From NCBI GenBank assembly GCA_000634515.1, contig JFNU01000202.1, positions 248,001-312,000 on the forward strand: DNA of 64,000 nt. Direction: 5' to 3'. Source of the stretch: Prochlorococcus sp. scB245a_520K10. Its GTDB lineage: Bacteria; Cyanobacteriota; Cyanobacteriia; PCC-6307; Cyanobiaceae. The notes below the pieces were generated by a model that made no database searches, was not told the DNA's origin, and saw only the letters and a list, made by a program, of their open reading frames with translations. The stretch's first letter is position 1, and each line of letters opens with the position of its first letter. Positions 1-9,321 of this stretch are shown here, piece after piece. A program made the translations under genes and the position numbers.

Positions 1-65
1 AATATAAATTACATTAAAAAAATAAATAATTCCAAATATAGAAACAAAAACACATCTTATTATTT

Positions 66-593
66 CTAATCAAACAAAATTAAACACTTTTTATTCCAGG
101 ATCCATTAAAAAAATTTACACAACATTTTTTACAGGCAATATTTTTTATTCTTTTCCTATAAAAAAATTTCTCACCACAATTTTGACAAGTTCCTCTAAA
201 TTTTAATTCTCTCCTTTCTATAGGAAATGAGTGCCTTACAGCAATTTGAAAATTCTTCTCTTTCGCATTAATTTCATGCATTTTTTCTAAAAAATTTGGA
301 CCATGTATCTCATTTTTCTTTAATATCCTATCTACCCATGCATGAATCATTTCATGACATAAAGTACTGTTTATTTCACAAGTGGATAATTTACTCAAGA
401 TAGGTTTCGATAAGATAATTTCAGAATCTAAAAGACCATTAATTCGTTTTCTTTTATAAAAACCAGCAGTAGTTTTTAATCTATTATCACTCCATCTAAC
501 TTTGACTAAAGGATGATTATTAACCGTTAAAGAATTTTCAAAATATTGGCTATTAAATCTATGAAATAATGGTAAAAGAGGAATTAAAGGCAT
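66..593 (-). CDS. SprT-like zinc metalloprotease family protein
   Basis: Predicted 175-residue SprT/Spartan-like protein. The zinc site is visible as HEMIH at residues 80-84 (His80, Glu81, His84), and a following HGPNF at 97-101 supplies the likely third ligand. A C-terminal zinc ribbon follows, with Cys136/Cys139 and Cys154/Cys157. This layout (HExxH core plus zinc ribbon) is typical of bacterial SprT-like proteins; the eukaryotic relative Spartan degrades DNA-protein crosslinks, but the bacterial role is poorly defined. The ATG start gives the usual family length. It is divergent from the next gene, with about 85 bases between them, and lies close to a DNA ligase gene, which fits a DNA-maintenance role only by inference. 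Family assignment is strong; substrate is unknown. Confidence 0.85.
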   Translation of the reverse strand: MPLIPLLPLFHRFNSQYFENSLTVNNHPLVKVRWSDNRLKTTAGFYKRKRINGLLDSEIILSKPILSKLSTCEINSTLCHEMIHAWVDRILKKNEIHGPNFLEKMHEINAKEKNFQIAVRHSFPIERRELKFRGTCQNCGEKFFYRKRIKNIACKKCCVNFFNGSWNKKCLILFD

Positions 594-678
594 TATGGAT
601 TAAAATTAGTATTATTTTGACAAAAAAAGCCATCAAAAACGATTTCTTTTCTTAAAGTAATAAAAAACTCAAATTAAC

Positions 679-1098
679 ATGGATGCAACACTAGTTAAAG
701 ATATCGGAATTAAAGCATTATTAGTTGGCGGAGCAGTACTAGTTTCTTTTTGGACTTTTAATGCAGTCAAATTAGTTATAAGCGCCAGAGGAATTAATCC
801 ATTAGTAAGAAAGTTTTTTGATCAAATAGCTGCAGGCAGAATTGATGCAGCTTATGGTTTGACTACAAAAACTTATAAAACTCATGTTAAACGCCAAGAC
901 TTTCTTAAATTTTTAGCTAGTTTAAACCTCAACAAATACAGAAATTTAAAATCAGGAAGACCTAGAGTCCAAGAAGATCAAATCATAATAACTTTGAATT
1001 TAAAATCAGAAGACAAACAAGATGAGCTCCCATTAGATTTTACTTTCGCAAAAACTGACAATGATTGGAAAATAGACAGAATAGCTAAAGTGAATTAA
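679..1098 (+). CDS. Membrane-anchored hypothetical protein with NTF2/DUF4864-like tail
   Basis: A 139-residue protein with one hydrophobic segment at about residues 12-32, followed by a small soluble domain. The soluble part contains a pattern (PLVRKFFDQIAAGRIDAAY) that resembles the helical start of NTF2-like or DUF4864-like domains, in which a short alpha helix precedes a beta sheet; the end (DNDWKIDRI) also fits such a fold. No catalytic motif is visible. It ends nine bases before the GTG start of the DNA ligase gene on the same strand, so the two are probably co-transcribed. I do not recognise a specific function; a periplasm-facing or thylakoid-associated accessory protein is possible. 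Confidence 0.7.
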   Translation: MDATLVKDIGIKALLVGGAVLVSFWTFNAVKLVISARGINPLVRKFFDQIAAGRIDAAYGLTTKTYKTHVKRQDFLKFLASLNLNKYRNLKSGRPRVQEDQIIITLNLKSEDKQDELPLDFTFAKTDNDWKIDRIAKVN

Positions 1099-1107
1099 TA
1101 ATGTCTT

Positions 1108-2436
1108 GTGAGGCAAAAAGAATTGTTTAAAGAAGAAATAATACATCAATTAGAATTACACCCAAGTAGATTAGATAAAGAAAAAATCATCTCAGAAGCA
1201 ATGGAAGAAGGTATAGATGATTTTTTTGAAGGAATCCGTATGGCACTTGATCCATTGGTGACTTTTGGTGTAAAAATTGTTCCTGAGAAAGAGAATGACA
1301 AAAATCAAAATTTTTTATGGGAAGATTTTAGAAAATTAGCCAACAAGCTTATTCAAAGAGAACTTACTGGTCACGCTGCTCGCGATGCAATTCTTAAAGC
1401 TATGGAATCTGCAACAAAAGAAGAGTGGAATGGATTTTATAGACGAGTTTTAATTAAAGATCTTAGATGTGGTGTATCTGAAAAAACAATCAACAAGATA
1501 GCAAAGAATTTTCCCAAATATGCTATTCCTATCTTTTCTTGTCCTTTAGCTCATGACAGTGCAAATCATGAAAAAAAAATGAAAGGAAAAAAGCAAATTG
1601 AAATCAAATTAGATGGTGTACGCGTTTTAACTATTATTAGAGAAAATAAAGTAGAAATGTTTTCTCGTAATGGGAAACAATTCCATAATTTTGGTCATAT
1701 TATCTCAGAAATACAAAACGTCTTAAAAGAAGACCCAGCACCTTATGACTTAGTACTCGATGGTGAAGTAATGAGCGCAAACTTTCAAGATTTAATGAAA
1801 CAGGTACATAGAAAAGATGGCAAACAAACCAAAGATGCAGTTCTCCACCTATTTGACTTATGTCCACTTGAAAACTTCCAAAAAGGGAAATGGAACACCA
1901 AACAAACAGCAAGAAGTTTATTAGTTAAAAAATGGGTAGCAAAACATTCTATGCTTCTAAAACATATACGAACGCTTGAATGGGAGAATGTAGATCTCGA
2001 CACTATTGATGGACAGAAAAGATTTATAGAGCTTAATAAATCTGCCGTGGAAGGTGGATATGAAGGAGTAATGATTAAAGATCCCGATGCTATGTATGAA
2101 TGTAAAAGAACACATAGTTGGTTAAAAGCAAAACCTTTCATTGAAGTCACTTTAAAAGTTGTATCGGTAGAGGAAGGCACAGGTCGCAATAAAGGTAGAC
2201 TAGGAGCACTTTTGGTAGAGGGGAAAGATGATGGGTATGAATACAGTCTTAGTTGTGGAAGCGGATTTAGTGATATCCAACGTGAAGAATATTGGTCAAA
2301 ACGTAAGCATCTGGTTGGTCAACTTGTAGAAATCAGAGCTGATGCAAAAACTAAATCCAAGGACGCTATGGCTTTTAGTCTTAGGTTTCCTAGATTCAAA
2401 TGCTTTAGAGGATTTAAAGCTGGAGAAAAAGTTTAA
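1108..2436 (+). CDS. ATP-dependent DNA ligase
   Basis: A 442-residue ATP-dependent DNA ligase that seals nicks by way of a ligase-AMP intermediate. The nucleotidyltransferase motif I is KLDG at residues 167-170, with Lys167 the expected adenylated lysine. Later motifs are recognisable: DGEV, the EGVMIKD motif IV, and WLKAKP motif V, followed by a C-terminal OB-fold region. The N-terminal about 150 residues look like the helical DNA-binding domain of ligase-I-type enzymes. The start is GTG: an in-frame TAA lies nine bases upstream and the nearby ATG at 1101 is out of frame. Bacteria normally also have an NAD-dependent LigA; that gene is not in this window, so this is probably a second, repair-type ligase. 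Confidence 0.92.
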   Translation: MRQKELFKEEIIHQLELHPSRLDKEKIISEAMEEGIDDFFEGIRMALDPLVTFGVKIVPEKENDKNQNFLWEDFRKLANKLIQRELTGHAARDAILKAMESATKEEWNGFYRRVLIKDLRCGVSEKTINKIAKNFPKYAIPIFSCPLAHDSANHEKKMKGKKQIEIKLDGVRVLTIIRENKVEMFSRNGKQFHNFGHIISEIQNVLKEDPAPYDLVLDGEVMSANFQDLMKQVHRKDGKQTKDAVLHLFDLCPLENFQKGKWNTKQTARSLLVKKWVAKHSMLLKHIRTLEWENVDLDTIDGQKRFIELNKSAVEGGYEGVMIKDPDAMYECKRTHSWLKAKPFIEVTLKVVSVEEGTGRNKGRLGALLVEGKDDGYEYSLSCGSGFSDIQREEYWSKRKHLVGQLVEIRADAKTKSKDAMAFSLRFPRFKCFRGFKAGEKV

Positions 2437-2549
2437 ATTTAAAAAATTATTCAACATAGTAGTCAATGATAAATGTGGTTTTTAAATAAAAAAACTTAAA
2501 ATATTGGTTATAAAATATAAAAATAATTATCAGGACTTTTGAGAGAATT

Positions 2550-2702
2550 ATGAAGAAGAAAACAGTTTTCAACTACATAAAAACACCTTGTGGACAGGCA
2601 AAATATATCGAATTAGAAGCCAATAAAACTATGTTAGGTAAAGTTAGGCTATTTTGGTTTATCTTAATTGCATCTATTAGAGATTGGAATATTAAAGATT
2701 AA
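2550..2702 (+). CDS. Small unrecognised protein, 50 residues
   Basis: An ATG-to-TAA frame of 50 codons in the gap between the DNA ligase and the converging TVP38-family gene. A purine-rich GAGAGAA precedes the ATG at ribosome-binding distance, and an AT-rich TATAAAAT-like stretch lies about 40 bases further upstream. The protein is basic, with a TPCGQAKYIELEANKTMLGK stretch and a hydrophobic segment (RLFWFILIASIRDW) near the C-terminus. I do not recognise it. The ribosome-binding-like sequence, normal composition and exact fit in the gap favour a real gene, but chance cannot be excluded at this length. Confidence 0.5.
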   Translation: MKKKTVFNYIKTPCGQAKYIELEANKTMLGKVRLFWFILIASIRDWNIKD

Positions 2703-2706
2703 ATTC

Positions 2707-3303
2707 TTAAGAGTTCTCAAAATATTCTCTGGAGTATTTAGCTAAGAAATATACAACCAAAAAAGTTGAAAAAACTCCGATGATAGTCATATACAAATTG
2801 TTTGGTGATTGCACATTTTTTAACTCCTGGAGACTTTTTGCCAAACTTCCTATTGAGCAATAAAGAAAAGTTCCTGGAATAATTCCAAGAAGGCCAAGAG
2901 AAAAATCTCTAAATTTAATATTATTCAAACCATAAAAATAATTTAGAATACTGAAAGGAAATATCGGAGATAATCTCGCTAAAAAAATTAATTTTAGTCC
3001 GCCTTTTTCTACTACTTTCTCCATAACACTTAATTTTGGATAACGGCTAAAAAGGTTTTTTAGCTTTTTTGCAAAAAAAGTTTTTGATAAAAAAAATGAA
3101 GCTGATGCCCCTATGGAAGCGGAAATGAAAACGATAATTGATCCTAAATATGAGCCATATAAAAAACCTGATAATAAAGATAACCAAGAAGCTGGAAGTA
3201 TTAATAAAACAATTAAAATATAAATACAAACAAACGATAAGATGCCAATTCCAGTATTAAAAAAAAAAGACAAATTATAAATATTTTCTAGGAATATATT
3301 CAT
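2707..3303 (-). CDS. TVP38/TMEM64-family (DedA-like, VTT domain) membrane protein
   Basis: About 198 residues, largely hydrophobic, with several predicted membrane segments. The central pattern (LPASWLSLLSGFLYG ... GASASFFLSK, then LIFLARLSPIFPFSILNYFYG) is characteristic of the VTT domain of the TVP38/TMEM64/DedA group. Members are thought to move phospholipids or support membrane homeostasis; the substrate here is unknown. It lies just downstream of valS on the same strand. Two starts are possible: TTG at 3309, overlapping the valS stop by four bases, or ATG at 3303, two bases after it. I chose the ATG. Either way the genes are translationally adjacent and probably one transcript. Confidence 0.85.
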   Translation of the reverse strand: MNIFLENIYNLSFFFNTGIGILSFVCIYILIVLLILPASWLSLLSGFLYGSYLGSIIVFISASIGASASFFLSKTFFAKKLKNLFSRYPKLSVMEKVVEKGGLKLIFLARLSPIFPFSILNYFYGLNNIKFRDFSLGLLGIIPGTFLYCSIGSLAKSLQELKNVQSPNNLYMTIIGVFSTFLVVYFLAKYSREYFENS

Positions 3304-3305
3304 TC

Positions 3306-6068
3306 TCAATTCAATAGTTCGAGTTTTTTAGTAATCCTGTCCTTTTGCACCGAACCCTCATTTAATTTAAATCTGCATTCATCAACAATATCTTTTGGAG
3401 CCTTATCAACGAAATTTTTATTAGATAATCTCTTATTTAAATTTTCTAATTCAATAGTCACCTTTTTTAAATCCTTGGTTAACCTTTCCTTTAATGCATC
3501 TATATTTACAAAATCCTGAAAAGGTAAGTAAACCTCTAAATCACTAATTATCCCAGAAAAAGATTTAGCAAACTCTTTTTTATCAACAGCATTAGTTTTA
3601 AAAATAAATACTTCAGAAGATTTAGTTAAAGTTTGAATATCGTCAACTAAAATTTTTAAAAAATCAATCAATTCATCATTGTCTGAAACTAAATATACAG
3701 GACCTTTTTCTGATGGCTTAAGACCTAATTCAGCTCTCAAATTTCTAATCAGCCTAATAATTTCAAAGAGTTGCTGAAAAGAATTATCAAGCTTATTATC
3801 AACAAATTTATTTTCGTGAATTGGCCACTTTTGAAGAGATAATAATGCATTATCTGGTTTTATTTGCAGTACATGCCAAAGTTCCTCAGTAATGTGCGGC
3901 ATAAAAGGATGAATCATTACCAAAATATCATTGAGCACTTTTATTAAAACTTTTTCAGATATTTGTCTATTTTTAGTCTCTTTATTATTAAACCTTTGTT
4001 TAGCAAATTCTACATACCAGTCACAAAAATCATTCCATGCAAATTCATATAGAAGTTTCGCAGATTCTCCCAATTTATATTCTTTCAACAAAGCAGCGAC
4101 TTTTATATTTACCTGATTCAATTTCGATAAAATCCACTTATCACATAACTCTAAAGAAGTTTCATCACTCTCATTAAGCGAATAATTATTATTAGAAGTT
4201 TTATTAATTAAAACAAATTTAGTTGCATTCCATAATTTATTCGCAAAGTTTCTTGAAGCTTCAACAGTTGAAGATGTATCTTTTTTCCTATCAAAATCAA
4301 GCCGGATATCTTGTCCAGCGCCTGCAACTTCTCGAATTAAAGCAAATCGTAGAGCATCAGAACCATATTTATCAATTAATAATATTGGATCAATACCATT
4401 ACCTGAACTTTTACTCATTTTTTTATTGTTTTCATCTCGCACTAGACCATGAATATAAACATCCTTAAAAGGAATATTATTCGTAAAAGTATTCCCCATC
4501 ATTGTCATTCTGGCCACCCAGAAGAAAATAATATCGAAACCAGTAACAAGAACATTATTTGGATACCATTTTTTAAAATCCGGATCATTTGTATTAGGCC
4601 AACCAAGAGTTGAGAAAGGCCATAAACCACTTGAAAACCATGTATCCAAAACATCTTTATCACGAACCAATTTAATATTTAATCCAAATTTTTTATTAGC
4701 TTCGATTAAGGCATCTTCTTCATTTCTTGCAACGATATATGGAGTATTTTGTTCTATTGAGTCTTGAGAGTCATCTAAAACATACCATGCTGGTATTTGG
4801 TGCCCCCACCACAATTGCCGACTTATACACCAATCATTAATATTCTCTAACCAATCCTTATAAACTTTCTCCCAGCGTGGAGGAATAAACGATGGTTTTT
4901 TAGAATCAATTTCATTAAGACATCCTTGTGATATATCATCCATTTTCAAAAACCATTGTGTTGACAATAAAGGTTCAATTGGCACCTTACCTCTATCAGA
5001 AAAAGGTACAGTATGTTTATAATCCTCTATCTTTGTCAAAAGGCCTAAGTTATCCAATTCTTTGATAATTTTCTTTCTAGCCTCATATCTATCTAAATTT
5101 TGAAAAATACCTGCATTAATATTTAAAGTTCCATCTTTGTTCATTACATTAATCTGTTTTAAATTATGCCTTTTTCCTATTGCAAAATCATTTGGATCAT
5201 GGGCTGGAGTAACCTTCACACAACCAGTACCAAAATCTTTATCAACATGTGAATCAGCGATAATAGGTATTTCTCTATCAACGAAAGGGACTTTTACTTT
5301 GACACCAATAAATTCTTTATATCTATCATCATCAGGATTAACTGCCACAGCAGTATCACCCAAAAGAGTTTCTGGTCTTGTTGTTGCAATTTCTAAATAC
5401 TTATCTAACTGTTCACCACTTTCAGAAATTATAGGGTATTTAAAATGCCATAAATGACCATTTACTTCTTGCATTTCAACTTCAAGATCACTTACGGCAG
5501 ATTGAGATTCAGGGCACCAATTAACCAAATATTCGCCTCTATAAATTAAATTCTTTTTATAGAGAATATTAAAAGCCTCAATAACTGCTTCATTTAATTT
5601 TTGATCAAGAGTAAATCTTTCTCTAGTCCAGTCAACTGAATATCCTATCCTTTTTAATTGAGAAACTATTCTTCCACCACTTTGTTCTTTCCAGTTCCAT
5701 GCTCTTTTAAGAAATTCCTCTCTTCCAATATCCTCGCTTGTTTTGCCTTCACTTTTTAATTGTTTTTCTAGAATAGTTTGAACAGCTATTGAAGCATGAT
5801 CAGTTCCAGGTAAACACAAAACATTCTTACCTAAAAGTCTTTGAAAACGTACTACAACATCTATCAAAGCCGTATTAAATGCATGCCCCATATGCAAAGA
5901 TCCAGTTACATTTGGTGGCGGAATAACAACACAAAAAGGCTCCCCATCATCCTCAGGGTTAGGGCTAAACGCCTTTAGACTTTCCCATTTCTCTTGCCAC
6001 TTTTTCTCTACTTCAAAAGGTGAATAATTCTCTAAAGATAATTGATCATTCATCTCTGTCATGTGCAA
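3306..6068 (-). CDS. valS: Valyl-tRNA synthetase
   Basis: Class I aminoacyl-tRNA synthetase charging tRNA-Val, 920 residues, the usual bacterial ValRS length. The HIGH signature appears as HMGH at residues 59-62 within PPPNVTGSLHMGH, and KMSKS lies at residues 550-554. Between them sits the editing (CP1) domain, with the TTRPETLLGDTAVAV segment typical of ValRS. The anticodon-binding domain follows, and the end is a coiled-coil tail rich in Lys, Glu and Leu, also typical. The first Met may be MHMTEM or one of the two following Met codons; the enzyme starts in earnest at NDQLSLENYSPFEVEKKW. tRNA-Val(UAC), one of its substrates, is encoded about 450 bases upstream on the same strand. Confidence 0.97.
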   Translation of the reverse strand: MHMTEMNDQLSLENYSPFEVEKKWQEKWESLKAFSPNPEDDGEPFCVVIPPPNVTGSLHMGHAFNTALIDVVVRFQRLLGKNVLCLPGTDHASIAVQTILEKQLKSEGKTSEDIGREEFLKRAWNWKEQSGGRIVSQLKRIGYSVDWTRERFTLDQKLNEAVIEAFNILYKKNLIYRGEYLVNWCPESQSAVSDLEVEMQEVNGHLWHFKYPIISESGEQLDKYLEIATTRPETLLGDTAVAVNPDDDRYKEFIGVKVKVPFVDREIPIIADSHVDKDFGTGCVKVTPAHDPNDFAIGKRHNLKQINVMNKDGTLNINAGIFQNLDRYEARKKIIKELDNLGLLTKIEDYKHTVPFSDRGKVPIEPLLSTQWFLKMDDISQGCLNEIDSKKPSFIPPRWEKVYKDWLENINDWCISRQLWWGHQIPAWYVLDDSQDSIEQNTPYIVARNEEDALIEANKKFGLNIKLVRDKDVLDTWFSSGLWPFSTLGWPNTNDPDFKKWYPNNVLVTGFDIIFFWVARMTMMGNTFTNNIPFKDVYIHGLVRDENNKKMSKSSGNGIDPILLIDKYGSDALRFALIREVAGAGQDIRLDFDRKKDTSSTVEASRNFANKLWNATKFVLINKTSNNNYSLNESDETSLELCDKWILSKLNQVNIKVAALLKEYKLGESAKLLYEFAWNDFCDWYVEFAKQRFNNKETKNRQISEKVLIKVLNDILVMIHPFMPHITEELWHVLQIKPDNALLSLQKWPIHENKFVDNKLDNSFQQLFEIIRLIRNLRAELGLKPSEKGPVYLVSDNDELIDFLKILVDDIQTLTKSSEVFIFKTNAVDKKEFAKSFSGIISDLEVYLPFQDFVNIDALKERLTKDLKKVTIELENLNKRLSNKNFVDKAPKDIVDECRFKLNEGSVQKDRITKKLELLN

Positions 6069-6158
6069 ATTTTATTTCAATAAACTTTTTGTTTATTTTA
6101 TCTTGAGAGCAGCCAATTAATGAAAATAATATTAGTTTGCAAAAAAGACACATTCATT

Positions 6159-6500
6159 CTACAAAAGTTTGAAGCCAGACCCACAGGAACAACGTTTTGC
6201 ATTTTTTGGTGTTGAAATAAGAAATCCACCACCGCTCAAATCACCGTAATAATCTAATTTTAAATCTTTCAGTAAATTAAACTTTTTTACATCCGCGTAT
6301 AAAGTTACTCCTTCAGTTCTTGAAATAGGGGATCCATTACATGTACCTGGCCTTAATTTAATATGCATCCATCCTTCGGAACAATTTTTATCCTCTACCA
6401 AATCAATCGACATTTCTCCTGGAGAACCTCCAAAAGAAGCTTGCCTAGATAGTTCTGAAGCAGCGCTTTGACTGATTGAAAGATTGACGATCTCAGTCAT
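6159..6500 (-). CDS. erpA: A-type iron-sulfur cluster carrier (ErpA/HesB/IscA-like)
   Basis: A 113-residue A-type iron-sulfur carrier that would hold clusters in transit from the assembly scaffold to target proteins. The three expected cysteines are visible: Cys54 (in PGTCNG) and the C-terminal CSCGSGF pair Cys104/Cys106. The family's GGGF and NAKRCSCG segments are also present. The open frame extends upstream into the tRNA-Val gene, so the ATG at 6500 (MTEIVNLSIS) is the sensible start, 15 bases from the tRNA 3' end. No Shine-Dalgarno sequence is present in that 15-base leader, which is mostly T. ErpA versus IscA versus SufA cannot be decided from sequence alone. Confidence 0.88.
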   Translation of the reverse strand: MTEIVNLSISQSAASELSRQASFGGSPGEMSIDLVEDKNCSEGWMHIKLRPGTCNGSPISRTEGVTLYADVKKFNLLKDLKLDYYGDLSGGGFLISTPKNAKRCSCGSGFKLL

Positions 6501-6515
6501 TAGAAAAAAAATAAA

Positions 6516-6587
<72 letters not shown>

Positions 6588-6685
6588 TTATGATAAATCA
6601 TTCTAATAGATGAAGTTGAAAAATTTATACAAAGTATTTAAATATTTCATGATTGAGGCAAAATTTAATTAATAAAATATATCCT

Positions 6686-7540
6686 ATGTCCTCAAACAAT
6701 AGATATAAATTAGAAAACAATTCCGATTTAGAAACTATAAATAGTTTTAAAATCTTAATATCTAATATCAAAGCATTAAAAGACAAAACTTGGGGCTGCC
6801 CATGGCAGAAAATACAGTCTCATATATCCTTGATCCCATTTTTGTATGAAGAAAGTAATGAATTTATAGATGCGATATATGAAAAAAATGCAGATAACAT
6901 ATGTGAAGAGTTAGGAGATCTTTTATTACAAGTAATGCTTCATGCTGAAATCGGTTACGAAGAAAAAGAATTTGCACTAAATGATGTTATAAAAAATCTA
7001 AATAAGAAAATTATTAATAGACATCCATATATTTTTAACAAAAAAGAAAAAGTATCATTAAAAAAATCACAACAGATTTGGAGAAATATAAAAAATTTAG
7101 AAAAAAAAGCACCTCATATGAAATCTTCAATTAGTAGAAATTTACATTTGAAAATTAAAAATTTACCTCCAACGATTGGTACAGATAAAATCACAAATGT
7201 TGTTAAAGAACATGGTTTCAAGTGGGAAAGTACTGATGAGATTTTTAAAAAGTTAGAAGAAGAGATAAATGAATTAAAAGAGGCAATTAAATGCAAAAAT
7301 GATTCAGATATAAAAAATGAATTTGGGGATATTTACTTTACCCTTCTGAATCTCTCAAACTTTTTAAAAATAAATCCTGAGTCAGCTCTACAAAAAACTA
7401 ATATAAAATTTTTAGACAGATTTTCAATCGTCGAAGAGCATGCAGGAGATAATATTAAAAAACAAACTTCCAAAGACTTTCAACGGCTTTGGCAAATAGC
7501 CAAACAAAAACTGGCGGGAAAAATTCTTAAAAGCAAATGA
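6686..7540 (+). CDS. mazG: MazG-family nucleoside triphosphate pyrophosphohydrolase
   Basis: A 284-residue MazG that hydrolyses (d)NTPs to monophosphate and pyrophosphate, in nucleotide housecleaning or (p)ppGpp-linked stress control. Two MazG-type halves are visible: the first contains the GCPWQKIQ signature and EESNEF, then EELGDLLLQ; the second contains FKWESTDEIF, a Glu-rich EEEINELKEA helix and NEFGDIYFTLLN. This EExxE...ExxD pattern supplies the magnesium ligands. The frame can begin at a TTG at 6653, but the ATG at 6686 (MSSNNRYKL) is more likely. Its TGA overlaps the ATG of speE by four bases (ATGA), suggesting translational coupling. Confidence 0.9.
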   Translation: MSSNNRYKLENNSDLETINSFKILISNIKALKDKTWGCPWQKIQSHISLIPFLYEESNEFIDAIYEKNADNICEELGDLLLQVMLHAEIGYEEKEFALNDVIKNLNKKIINRHPYIFNKKEKVSLKKSQQIWRNIKNLEKKAPHMKSSISRNLHLKIKNLPPTIGTDKITNVVKEHGFKWESTDEIFKKLEEEINELKEAIKCKNDSDIKNEFGDIYFTLLNLSNFLKINPESALQKTNIKFLDRFSIVEEHAGDNIKKQTSKDFQRLWQIAKQKLAGKILKSK

Positions 7541-8388
7541 CAAATATTACAACATGGATAGATGAATATCATAAAGGCTCAAGATTCGGCCTAAATGGGA
7601 AAATTCTAATTAAAAAAACCTCAAAATATCAAGAAATTATTGTTATTGAAAATGAATATTATGGTAAATCTTTAATGTTAGATGGTTGCTGGATGACATC
7701 ATTAAAAGATGAGAAATATTATCATGAGTGTCTTGTGCATCCTGCATTAAGTAGCATTGACGAAAAATCTAATGTACTAATTATTGGCGGTGGTGACGGT
7801 GGTACTGTGAGAGAATGCGTTAAATATACTCAAATATCAAAAATTGATTTAGTAGAAATTGATGATGAGGTAATCAAAATATCTAAAAAATTTCTTAAAG
7901 AAATTGGAGGCGAAGCATGGAATGACAAAAGATTAGAAATACATGTTGATGATGGTGTTAAATGGGTAAAAAAAACAAGAGATAATTTTTACGACGTTAT
8001 ATTCATAGATTGTTCAGATCCCTCAGAACTTTCAAATTTATTATTTACAGATTCTTTTTATGAAGAATGTAAAAGAATACTTACACCAAAGGGGATATTA
8101 GCAACGCAAAGTGAATCTCCTGAATCCTTCAAAAATATTCACATAAATATTTTGAAAACCCTAAAAAATATATTTAAAGTTTCTGAAACTATGTATTCCT
8201 TTGTGCCTATATATCCAAGCGGGATTTGGAGTTGGACATTCGCTTCTTCAGAAGATCTAAATTTATCAAAGCAAAATTGTGATGAAGCCCTAAAAATAGA
8301 AAAAGGATGTGAAATTTGGAATTTAAATTTTCAAAATGCAGCATTCAAAATGATGCCAAATAAAATTGTAAAAGAACTAGATTCATAA
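7537..8388 (+). CDS. speE: Spermidine synthase
   Basis: A 283-residue polyamine aminopropyltransferase that adds the aminopropyl group of decarboxylated S-adenosylmethionine to putrescine. The nucleotide-binding loop VLIIGGGDGGTVREC is diagnostic, as are the early Tyr-rich segment with GKSLMLDG, the YHE segment, the acidic DCSDPSE loop containing the catalytic Asp region, and ATQSESP. Length matches bacterial SpeE. It overlaps mazG by four bases and is followed one base later by an agmatinase-like gene, so the pair plausibly covers agmatine to putrescine to spermidine. Confidence 0.95.
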   Translation: MTNITTWIDEYHKGSRFGLNGKILIKKTSKYQEIIVIENEYYGKSLMLDGCWMTSLKDEKYYHECLVHPALSSIDEKSNVLIIGGGDGGTVRECVKYTQISKIDLVEIDDEVIKISKKFLKEIGGEAWNDKRLEIHVDDGVKWVKKTRDNFYDVIFIDCSDPSELSNLLFTDSFYEECKRILTPKGILATQSESPESFKNIHINILKTLKNIFKVSETMYSFVPIYPSGIWSWTFASSEDLNLSKQNCDEALKIEKGCEIWNLNFQNAAFKMMPNKIVKELDS

Positions 8389-8389
8389 G

Positions 8390-9271
8390 ATGACAAAAAA
8401 TTTATTTGATAACGAAAATGCAATTTATATGGGAGCAAAAAGAAGTCCTGAGAATTGCTCAATTGGTATATTTGGAGTTAATTATGATGGGACATGTTCG
8501 TTTAAACCAGGAGCAAGATTTGGTCCAGAAGCAATAAGACAAGTAAGTTCTTGTTTAGAAACATATTGTCCAAAAATAAAAAAAGACTTAAAGGATATTA
8601 TGTATGTTGATTTTGGATCAATACTAATTGATAAAAATGACTCAAAGTCCGTTATTGAATGGGTTAAATCAGCAACAAATTATTTAATTAGTAAACGCCT
8701 TAGTCCTATTATGCTTGGAGGTGAACACTCTATTACAAGAGGTGCTATTGAAGCATTAGTAAAAAAATATCCAGATTTGATATTGCTTCAACTTGATGCT
8801 CATGCAGATTTAAGAGAATCATATATAGGTAATGAACATAGTCATGCCTGTACTATGAAAAGATGCTTAGAAGTGCTACCTGAAAAAAAAATTTTGCAAG
8901 TAGGAATTAGAAGTGGGACTAAGGAAGAATTTGAAATTATGCATAACAACAACCAATTAATTAACTTTTGTCCAGGCGGAAATGCACATGAGTTAAAACA
9001 AGCTCTTCTACCATACGCTAAGTCTCCAATCTATTTAACAATAGATTTAGATTGGTTTGATCCCAGTTTATTAGCAGGGACGGGCACTCCAGAACCGGGA
9101 GGATTTTTTTGGAATGATTTTGAAGAAGTACTGAAAACTTTAAAAGACTTTAGAATTGTTGCTTCAGATATTGTGGAATTATCTCCAGAAATTGATAAAA
9201 GCGGAGTAAGTAGCATAGTTGCAGCCAAAGTACTTAGAAGCTTAATTTTGTCATTAGAAAATATGCAATAA
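8390..9271 (+). CDS. speB: Agmatinase-like arginase-family ureohydrolase
   Basis: A 293-residue ureohydrolase of the arginase/agmatinase family; agmatine to putrescine plus urea is the likeliest reaction given that spermidine synthase is encoded immediately upstream. All six metal ligands of the binuclear centre are present: His in GGEHS, Asp-His-Asp in DAHADLR, and two Asp in DLDWFDP. The family's GTGTPEPGG substrate loop follows, and the HSHACTMKR segment matches the agmatinase branch. Some cyanobacterial members of this family hydrolyse guanidine instead (established for a Synechocystis protein), so agmatine specificity remains an inference from neighbourhood. Confidence 0.85.
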   Translation: MTKNLFDNENAIYMGAKRSPENCSIGIFGVNYDGTCSFKPGARFGPEAIRQVSSCLETYCPKIKKDLKDIMYVDFGSILIDKNDSKSVIEWVKSATNYLISKRLSPIMLGGEHSITRGAIEALVKKYPDLILLQLDAHADLRESYIGNEHSHACTMKRCLEVLPEKKILQVGIRSGTKEEFEIMHNNNQLINFCPGGNAHELKQALLPYAKSPIYLTIDLDWFDPSLLAGTGTPEPGGFFWNDFEEVLKTLKDFRIVASDIVELSPEIDKSGVSSIVAAKVLRSLILSLENMQ

Positions 9272-9321
9272 AAAATTTCTAAACTACAGTGTAAAAATAC
9301 TAAATACAAACTAAATATTTC

